Assembly (NCBI GenBank): GCA_024694365.1
Contig: JAILJX010000004.1
Span: forward strand, 1 to 64,000
Direction of reading: 5' to 3'
DNA length: 64,000 bases
Source: Kiritimatiellia bacterium
GTDB taxonomy: Bacteria; Verrucomicrobiota; Kiritimatiellia; RFP12; UBA1067
Of this stretch, positions 14,810 through 21,466 are shown piece after piece. The position numbers and the translations under genes were made by a program. Under the pieces are notes generated by a model. The model did no database searches. It was given only the letters and a program-made list of their open reading frames with translations, and was not told the DNA's origin. Positions within the stretch are counted from its first letter, which is position 1, and each line of letters opens with the position of its first letter.

Positions 14810-17800
14810 TGAAAAGCGACGCCGGGATGAAGCAGAAGGCGAGCGCATGCTCCCTCATGGCCCTCGTCGCGACCGTGATGTCGCGTCCCCTGAAATTCTT
14901 GAATACCTCAACCCACGCGCCCGCGAGCCTCACCGTCATCCTGCCGGAGTCCTGCAGGTAGTCGGTCACCGTCATCTCCTTCGGCGGAAATCTTATGCCA
15001 GTGCCGAGCGCCTTCGACACTGCCTCCTTGGCGCACCAGAACCGTATTATCGCCTGCGCCGCGTTGGTCGTCTTCGCCGCGAGCGCAAGCTCCTCGGGGG
15101 TGAAGACGCCTGTCGCGAATTCCTCCGAAAGGTTGCGCGAGACCGATTCAACGTCAACCCCGACCTTCGCGTTCGCCGCGGCGAGCGCTATTACAAACTG
15201 CGAAGTGTGCGCGATGGCGACGTCTATCCTCGACTTCAGGTTGTCCCCCCACGCCCCTATCGCCTGCGGCTTCCCGTTCTCGTTCGGCCAGATCTGCACG
15301 TCGGCATAGCTCCACCTTGCCTGATGGTATTCGCTGAGGTAGCGCCTTACGGCCTCCTTGACGGCGATGCGGCCGAAAAGCCACTCCGTGCGCCGCGAGA
15401 CGGACCCTTTCATCTCCGCGAGCTCCTTGCGCTCGGGCGCGTTGAGCACGACCGAACTCAAGATCTTGAGCCACAGCTCCTCGTTGCGCTCGAACACGGG
15501 GTAGGGAACGCCCGATATCATCGCCGAGGCGACCTCCGTGCCGGGATCGCCGAACATCTCAGGGGAGAGGGCCTCCGAGACGAATTTCGTCGCCGGCTGC
15601 AGAACCATCTCGCAGAACTCCTTCGGCACGCGCTCGGTTATCTCCTCCCACCCGTACATCTCCATCACGACGCCGCCGTTGCCGTCGGTGACGGTCATGT
15701 CGCACAGATGCGAGCGCGGCGTGACGCCGGTAAGGCGCAGATAGCAGTTCAGCCTCGCCCCCTCCTTGGCGACGGGCCCCCTGAGCTCCAGCCTGCGGAA
15801 GCGGAACGGGAACGAGAACGCCCCGGAGAAGCGCTCGTGGCAGCGCCAGAGCTTGAATCCGCTCGTTATGTCGTGCAGCAGCAGCGGGTTCACCGCCCAG
15901 AGCGGCAGGCGCGTGAACGTGACGTTCCCCGCCAGAGGCGGAACCTCCACCTCATAGTTGAGCCCGTTCTCGGACCAATCCTCGGCGAAGACGATTCCCC
16001 TCAGGCGGCGGCCGGAGCCGAGCTTGAGCGGATATATGTCGCGTCCGGACCAGTGCACCGTGCGCGGGTGCACGAGCGGGTCCACGTTCGCCGGCCTCAC
16101 GGGGAGAGGCTCCCCCGCGAGAACGACGTTCGCCTCCATGAACGGCCATGTGAAGGCGCCGTCGGGGGAGTCGGTCCTGATCTGGACCTTGACGGCCGCC
16201 GTGCCGGGATCGTCGGGCGAGACCCTCTCCGCCCTGACCGCCAGCTTCAGCGAGCCGCGCCGAAACGGCACCTGCCTGCGGCAGGTGAAGTCCTCTATCC
16301 GGACTATGTGCCTGTTCGGGATCACCCTGAGCGCCGTCTCGGCCATTATCTCCACGGCGACGGGGATGGGCAGCATGACGAGTCCGCGCAGGTTCGGGTC
16401 GGAATACGAAAGCTGGCTCGCCCCGTAGGCGAAATCCCCTATGAACGGCGCGTCGGAGAGCCTGTATGTCTTGGCGAACGCGTATGACACGCCGGGGGAC
16501 TGCTCCGTTGGCGGGGCGTCGGATATGAGCGGGTCGGCCGAGCCGCTTTCAAACTGCAGACGAAACCCTTCCCTCGCCGCCTTCGCCGCCGCCCTCGCCG
16601 CGACCTTCGCGCCCCTGCCCTTCGGCTCCGCGAGATAGCTCGCGGCCGAGACGGGCCCGCCGAGGAGCGCCAGCTTCGGGAACGCGCGGGAGAGTTTCAT
16701 CTCGGAGTCTCTCCTCGTCTCCAGCGAGAGCGAAGAGTCGAAATCAAGCCGCCTCGGCCGCCTGCGCTGCATATGCGGCGCGAGGTCGAGATCAGCCCCG
16801 GCCGACGCCAGCTGCGCGAGGCCGTGGTGAAGCTGCAGCCGCCCGCTGCGGTGGATCGAATTGAGAGCGATCGCGGCGAACCGTCCGCCCTCGAGCGTCT
16901 CCTCTATCGCCGACGTCATCAGCCCCCTCGGGCCGACCTCCAGGAAGACCCTGTACCCCGCCGCATGCATCGCCTTCACGGTGTCGGCGAATCTCACGGG
17001 GTTCGCCCAGCGCTCGGCCATGTCGCTCCTGACGGCCCTGGGCTTAGGCGAAAGCGGAGCCGCCGCCGCGCACGACCAGACGACGCACACCGGTTCGAAC
17101 TTTATCCAGTTCGACGCGAACTTCTTCACCCCCGCGACGAGCGGCGCGCAGTCGGGCGTGTTGAACGGACGGTCCAGATCGAGCCGAAGCGTCCTTATCC
17201 CGGCGTTGGCGAAGGCTTTCATCGCCTCCTCCTCGTGCTCGGGCTTTATGGCGAACGTCTTCATCTTCGGCGAGAGGTCCGCCGTGAGCCGCGCAGCGCC
17301 GGGCGGCAAGGACTTCATGAGCCCCGCGAGATCCTCCCCGTGCCTGAGAAGCGCCGTCACCATGATTATCCGCGGCAGGCCTTCATGGTCGATAGCCTTC
17401 GATATCGTGCGGTATATCTCCCGCAGCGCCTTGACCGAATCCCCGCGCGAACGGCCGGCGCCCGCAGCGCCCGAGCTGAGCGCCGCGGCGAGATCGCCCC
17501 CGGCGCACCCGACGACGCCATCGGGCCTGAGCCCCGTCGCGGAGAGAAGGTTGGCGAGCGCCATCGACGCGACCGTGGTGGAGACGAACGCCTCGGCGTA
17601 GGCGCCCGAGCTGAATATGTCGGCGTCGTGCCTGTAGTAGGGCGCGGGCGGGAATATGAAGTTCGACGGTGTGAATTCGGGATCGTCCGCCATCGCCTCC
17701 TCGAGAGTGTCGAACGGCGCCCTGCATTCGGGGTACGTCACTATCAGGTCGCGAAGCATGTCGGGGTAGAACGAAAGCGCACCGGGGAAGACGAACGCCA

Positions 17801-18122
17801 GCTTGCCCCCGCCGTCGCCGGCGAGATGCTCGCGGCAGTAGTACGTCCCGCTCTTGTCCCTGAGCCGGGCCGCGCCCGACTCGATGCGCGAGCGGGCCGA
17901 GTCTAGCCTTGCCCTCAGATCGGCCGTGGAGGACGCCACGAACGCGACCCTCGCCCTGCCCTTCACCAGCGCGCACGTGTACGCGATGTCGAGAAGCGAG
18001 GCGTCGGGGACGCGATCGATGAACTTGACGATCCTCTGCAGCTCCTCCGCAAGCGCCGCGTCGTCCGCCGCGGAGACGACGACGAGCTCGGTGGGTCCGC
18101 CTCTGGACTGCTCCTCCGTCAT
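14799..18122 (-). CDS. Multidomain polyketide synthase-like protein: degenerate acyltransferase, degenerate dehydratase, intact PPTase
   Basis: 1107 aa from the ATG at 18122, which overlaps the KS-like stop as ATGA. Residues about 105-430 follow the acyltransferase fold (LAFVFPGALSFYPDM; GYRVFLEVGPRGLM), but the GHSxG elbow is GCAGG (Ser to Ala207, His to Cys206) and the second His site reads RPFNTP (Asn321). Residues about 545-830 follow a PKS double-hotdog dehydratase (LMLPIPVAVEIMAE-like helix, NPLLLHDITSGFKLW), but the HxxxGxxxxP His is not seen. Residues about 890-1107 are a Sfp/AcpS-type phosphopantetheinyl transferase with VGVDVE (987-992) and WCAKEAVSK (1029-1037), which look functional. 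No acyl carrier domain is present. Product unknown. Confidence 0.75.
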   Translation of the reverse strand: MTEEQSRGGPTELVVVSAADDAALAEELQRIVKFIDRVPDASLLDIAYTCALVKGRARVAFVASSTADLRARLDSARSRIESGAARLRDKSGTYYCREHLAGDGGGKLAFVFPGALSFYPDMLRDLIVTYPECRAPFDTLEEAMADDPEFTPSNFIFPPAPYYRHDADIFSSGAYAEAFVSTTVASMALANLLSATGLRPDGVVGCAGGDLAAALSSGAAGAGRSRGDSVKALREIYRTISKAIDHEGLPRIIMVTALLRHGEDLAGLMKSLPPGAARLTADLSPKMKTFAIKPEHEEEAMKAFANAGIRTLRLDLDRPFNTPDCAPLVAGVKKFASNWIKFEPVCVVWSCAAAAPLSPKPRAVRSDMAERWANPVRFADTVKAMHAAGYRVFLEVGPRGLMTSAIEETLEGGRFAAIALNSIHRSGRLQLHHGLAQLASAGADLDLAPHMQRRRPRRLDFDSSLSLETRRDSEMKLSRAFPKLALLGGPVSAASYLAEPKGRGAKVAARAAAKAAREGFRLQFESGSADPLISDAPPTEQSPGVSYAFAKTYRLSDAPFIGDFAYGASQLSYSDPNLRGLVMLPIPVAVEIMAETALRVIPNRHIVRIEDFTCRRQVPFRRGSLKLAVRAERVSPDDPGTAAVKVQIRTDSPDGAFTWPFMEANVVLAGEPLPVRPANVDPLVHPRTVHWSGRDIYPLKLGSGRRLRGIVFAEDWSENGLNYEVEVPPLAGNVTFTRLPLWAVNPLLLHDITSGFKLWRCHERFSGAFSFPFRFRRLELRGPVAKEGARLNCYLRLTGVTPRSHLCDMTVTDGNGGVVMEMYGWEEITERVPKEFCEMVLQPATKFVSEALSPEMFGDPGTEVASAMISGVPYPVFERNEELWLKILSSVVLNAPERKELAEMKGSVSRRTEWLFGRIAVKEAVRRYLSEYHQARWSYADVQIWPNENGKPQAIGAWGDNLKSRIDVAIAHTSQFVIALAAANAKVGVDVESVSRNLSEEFATGVFTPEELALAAKTTNAAQAIIRFWCAKEAVSKALGTGIRFPPKEMTVTDYLQDSGRMTVRLAGAWVEVFKNFRGRDITVATRAMREHALAFCFIPASLFNEN

Positions 18123-19522
18123 CTCGAGTCCTCCGGCTCCTCTTCGAGCAGGATCGCCGCCGCCCGGCCAGACCTGCTCGCCACGCCTATCGGGTTGCAC
18201 GGTATGAAATTCGACCCCAGAACGACAGCGCGTCGCGCCTGCGAGCGGTCGCCCACTATCCACGGCCTCGCCTCAGTCAGGAGATACGCGCTGGAGGCGA
18301 GATTGGCCATGCGCTCGGAGGGGTGCTCCGGCGCGACCTGCGGCGGGAGAACCCTCTTGCGAAGCGCGAGCGCCGCCTTCACGAGACCCGCCGCCATGCC
18401 CGTTCTCAGCGTGTGGCCGATGTTGCCTTTGACCGACCCCACGCCGACGAGCGCGCCACCCGGCCTGTGATCGCCCCAGAGCCTCTGTATCGCGTCGATC
18501 TCCCTGAGCTCCATGTCCCTTATTCCGCAGCCGTCGGCCTCGACGAGACCTACCGACGGCACGGGCGCGTCCGCCGCGTCGAGCGCCGCCGAGAGAATTC
18601 TCTGCGGCATGTGGTCCGGAGTGTGTCCTATCTCGACCGACCTTATCAGCGCGTATATCCTGTCCCTCGCCTTCAGCGCGTCTTCGCGCCTCTTGAGGAC
18701 GAAGAACGCCCCCCCTTCGCCGGGTATCGTCCCCGAGGCGTCCTCCGAGAAAGGCGCAAGGCCCGGGCGCATCGAGAATTCGACCTCCGCCGAAAGCCCC
18801 TCGAGATACGAACGGTTGAGCGGCGCGGTGACCGTTCCCGCGAGGGCGACGTCGCTCTTGCCGCTTCGGAGGTCCGCCATCGCGTCCATCACCGTCGCCG
18901 CTCCCGTGAGAAGCCCGGCGTCGGCAATCTCGGCCGTCCCCCAGAACGAGCACTCGCGCGCGATCCACGAAACGAACCTGTACCCGGAGCCAAGCAGAAA
19001 CGATGCGGCGTTCGGCTCGGGCAGAGACTCCTTGAGCTTCGTGCGCATCTCGTCCATGTACTCCTCTGGCGCGTTGGGGAGGAAGCGCCGCAATATCTCC
19101 ATCGTCTGGTCGAGATATGCCGTGTGCTGAAGCCAGTTGAGCGTCGAGGCGTTGAACGGCGGCGCGTAGCCCAGCCTTACCGAGCCTCGTATGGGGTCGC
19201 GGGAGTGGACGCGTATCGACGCGTCGGTGAGGGCGTCGAAGGCGAGCTGCGTCGCGAAATAGAGGTCTTGGTTCTCGCCGGCGTTGACCTGCCGCGGAAA
19301 GTGCTGCATCGACGAGACGCACGCATAGAGATCCCCGAGCTGCCCGAGCCTGACAGGATACGGCCTGTCGAAGAGGTTCTTCTGGCCCGGCGGTATCTCC
19401 GCCGCCGCCCCCGGCACGGTGAGCATGCTGCGCCTGGACATTATGGCGTCCCAGAATGCCGTCAGCGACGGACACCCCGCGAAGCGGCAGCTCATGCCCA
19501 CTATTGCTATCGGACTTTCCAT
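18119..19522 (-). CDS. Ketosynthase-like protein lacking the catalytic Cys (chain-length-factor-like)
   Basis: 467 aa with thiolase-fold KS landmarks throughout: IAIVGMSCRFAGCPSLTAFW at the start, DLRSGKSDVALAGTVTAP, GTIPGEGGAFFVLKR, VGSVKGNIGHTLRTGMAAG. Counting back from LRSG, the active-site Cys is Leu204 (ADAGLLTG where KS has DTACSSSL). The first catalytic His is Asp330 (EADGCG for EAHGTG). The second His (His370) and Lys365 remain. This pattern resembles chain-length factors or pseudo-KS subunits of type II or PUFA-type systems. A partner KS is not in the window. First gene of the operon; leaderless-type promoter. Confidence 0.78.
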   Translation of the reverse strand: MESPIAIVGMSCRFAGCPSLTAFWDAIMSRRSMLTVPGAAAEIPPGQKNLFDRPYPVRLGQLGDLYACVSSMQHFPRQVNAGENQDLYFATQLAFDALTDASIRVHSRDPIRGSVRLGYAPPFNASTLNWLQHTAYLDQTMEILRRFLPNAPEEYMDEMRTKLKESLPEPNAASFLLGSGYRFVSWIARECSFWGTAEIADAGLLTGAATVMDAMADLRSGKSDVALAGTVTAPLNRSYLEGLSAEVEFSMRPGLAPFSEDASGTIPGEGGAFFVLKRREDALKARDRIYALIRSVEIGHTPDHMPQRILSAALDAADAPVPSVGLVEADGCGIRDMELREIDAIQRLWGDHRPGGALVGVGSVKGNIGHTLRTGMAAGLVKAALALRKRVLPPQVAPEHPSERMANLASSAYLLTEARPWIVGDRSQARRAVVLGSNFIPCNPIGVASRSGRAAAILLEEEPEDSR

Positions 19523-19529
19523 TTCCCCT

Positions 19530-19538
19530 ATTTTACCA
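19530..19538 (-). promoter_or_regulatory. Extended -10 promoter of the KS-like operon, leaderless spacing
   Basis: TGG-TAAAAT on the minus strand, ending 7 bases before the ATG. The intervening AGGGGAA resembles a ribosome binding site but would lie upstream of the predicted transcript start. Confidence 0.55.
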
Positions 19539-19566
19539 TATTCCGCGCCTTTGCGCCATCGCGCCG

Positions 19567-20250
19567 CTACATGAGCCTGTACCCGCTGCGGCGGTGGCTC
19601 ACGAGAAGATTGCCCGCCTTGCCGAGCCTTTTCCTCAGCCGCGATATGTGCACGTAGAGCATGTTGTCCGAGCAGACGAACCCCTCCCCCCGGACGGCGG
19701 CTATTATCTCGTCGGCGCTGAAGAGGCGTCCGCGCTCCGACGCGAGAACCTTGAGTATGTCAGCCTCTGTGCGCGTGATCGATGTCGTGCGCCCTTTGCC
19801 GTCGGTGACGCAAAGCTTCGCGCAGTCCACGACCGACCGCCCCATCTCTATCGTCGGCCCGGGGGCGCCGCGCGCCGCGCAGAACGCTTCGTACCGCGCC
19901 GCCGCCCTCGCGACTCGGGCGAGGCGCTCCGCGTCGGACCCGGTCTTGAGCACGTAGTCGTCGCCGCCGATCTCCAGCCCCCTTTTCATGTCCTCCTCGC
20001 CGTCCAGCACCGTGTTGAAGACTATCGGGACGAATTCGTCGAGCTCCCTCATCCTCCTGCATACGGCGTATCCGTTCCCCCCGGGGAGCATCACGTCGAG
20101 CAGCACGACCCCCGGGCGCTTCGCCGTGAATTCGGCGATCGCCGCCGCGGCAGTCTTCGCGAGCCTCACCGAGTAGCCGGCATCCGCGAAAAGGCGCACG
20201 TACCGGTCTGCGAATATCCTCTCGTCCTCGACTATGAGAATGTCTGTCAT
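19567..20250 (-). CDS. OmpR/PhoB-family response regulator, orphan
   Basis: 227 aa. Receiver domain residues 1-115: acidic pocket VEDE (8-10), phosphoacceptor Asp52 in LLDVMLPGG, FNT (Thr80) and Lys102 in YVLKTG, where the usual Pro after Lys is Thr. C-terminal winged helix (about 130-227): TRTEADILKVL, NMLYVHISRLRKRLG, RRSGYRLM. No histidine kinase is in the window. It follows proA by 9 bases, so it is probably co-transcribed with it, and lies 44 bases before the KS-like operon, which it might control; that is inference from position only. Confidence 0.9.
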   Translation of the reverse strand: MTDILIVEDERIFADRYVRLFADAGYSVRLAKTAAAAIAEFTAKRPGVVLLDVMLPGGNGYAVCRRMRELDEFVPIVFNTVLDGEEDMKRGLEIGGDDYVLKTGSDAERLARVARAAARYEAFCAARGAPGPTIEMGRSVVDCAKLCVTDGKGRTTSITRTEADILKVLASERGRLFSADEIIAAVRGEGFVCSDNMLYVHISRLRKRLGKAGNLLVSHRRSGYRLM

Positions 20251-20259
20251 GCCCCGGCC

Positions 20260-21450
20260 CTACCTTCTCACCGCCCCGTCGCCGGCGATCGCGTACTTGT
20301 ATGTCGTGAGCTCCTCCAGCCCCATCGGGCCCCGCGCGTGCAGCTTGTCGGTCGATATCCCTATCTCCGCCCCCATGCCGAACTCCGCCCCGTCGGTGAA
20401 GCGTGTCGACGCGTTGTGGTAGACGCATGCCGAGTCGACATCCCTGAGAAACTCCGCCGCGCGCTCCGCGTCGCCGGTGACGATCGCGTCGCTGTGGTGG
20501 GAGCCGTTTTCGTTTATCCACTCTATCGCCGCGCGCCAGTCGGGGACCGTCGCGACGTTCAGGTCGAGCGAGAGGTATTCCACCCCCGCCCCGTCGCCGT
20601 GCAGCGTCACCCCGCGGTCGCGCGCCCACGCACGCACCATCGGCAGAAAAAGCGGCGCGAGCTTCTCGTGCACCAGCAGGCACTCCGCCGCGTTGCATGC
20701 GCCAGGACGCTGCACCTTGGCGTTGTCAAGTATCGACAGAGCCATCGCGAGATCGGCCCTGTCGTCGACGTAGATGTGGCACACGCCCCTGTAGTGCTTG
20801 AGAACCGGCACGAGCGCCGCCTCGCACATCGCCCGTATGAGCCTCTCCCCTCCGCGCGGTATCGCGACGTCGACAAGGCCCGTCGCCCTCACGAGCTCCG
20901 TCACGGCGTCGTGCCCGGGGATGCCGACGAACTGGACCGCCTCCCCCGCGGCGGCCCTCACGCATTCGGCGAGAGCCGCGTTGCTGCGGGCAGCCTCCCT
21001 CCCCCCGCGCAGGATCGTCGCGTTGCCCGTCTTGAGGCAAAGGGCCGCCGTGTCGACGAAGACGTTTGGCCTGCTTTCGAAAACCACGGCCACGACGCCG
21101 AACGGCTCGCGTATCTTCCTTATCTCTATCCCGGAGGGACGCCTCCTCGTCCACAAAACCTCCCCCACGGGATCGGGCAGCGACACTACGTGCCTCACCC
21201 CTTCGACCATCGCGTCGAATCTCGCGGACGTAAGCGTCAGCCTGTCGACCATCGCCGCCGAAAGCCCCGCCGCCCCGGCCGCGGCCACATCCTCCGCGTT
21301 CGCCGCCGCGATCTTTTCCCTGGCGGTCTCCAGGCCGTCCGCGACCGCGAGCAGCATCGCGTTCTTCTCCGCCGTCGATAGCCGCCTGAGGGCGGCCGCC
21401 GCCGCGCGCGCCTTTTTCGCCATGTCATGGATGTATTCTGCCGTATTCAT
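20260..21450 (-). CDS. proA: Gamma-glutamyl phosphate reductase (proline synthesis)
   Basis: Second step of proline synthesis: NADPH reduction of gamma-glutamyl phosphate to glutamate semialdehyde in the cytoplasm. 396 aa, slightly short of the usual 415. Motifs: PFGVVAVVFESRPNV, ILRGGREAARSN, VDVAIPRGG and the catalytic Cys in RPGACNAAECLLV; C-terminal GLEELTTYKY. No proB or proC nearby. Start ATG 21450 with -10 hexamer 7 bases upstream and no ribosome binding site. Likely co-transcribed with the response regulator. Confidence 0.96.
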   Translation of the reverse strand: MNTAEYIHDMAKKARAAAAALRRLSTAEKNAMLLAVADGLETAREKIAAANAEDVAAAGAAGLSAAMVDRLTLTSARFDAMVEGVRHVVSLPDPVGEVLWTRRRPSGIEIRKIREPFGVVAVVFESRPNVFVDTAALCLKTGNATILRGGREAARSNAALAECVRAAAGEAVQFVGIPGHDAVTELVRATGLVDVAIPRGGERLIRAMCEAALVPVLKHYRGVCHIYVDDRADLAMALSILDNAKVQRPGACNAAECLLVHEKLAPLFLPMVRAWARDRGVTLHGDGAGVEYLSLDLNVATVPDWRAAIEWINENGSHHSDAIVTGDAERAAEFLRDVDSACVYHNASTRFTDGAEFGMGAEIGISTDKLHARGPMGLEELTTYKYAIAGDGAVRR

Positions 21451-21457
21451 GCCTGCT

Positions 21458-21466
21458 ATTATATCA
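21458..21466 (-). promoter_or_regulatory. Extended -10 promoter of proA, leaderless spacing
   Basis: TGA-TATAAT on the minus strand; the hexamer ends 7 bases before the proA ATG. It overlaps the last codons of the helicase gene. Confidence 0.6.

Noticed and set aside
18119-18263. Possible frameshift splitting a single KS-AT synthase gene
   Set aside because: The downstream frame has its own ATG in a clean ATGA overlap and the KS-like protein ends after its natural C-terminal region, so two genes fit better.
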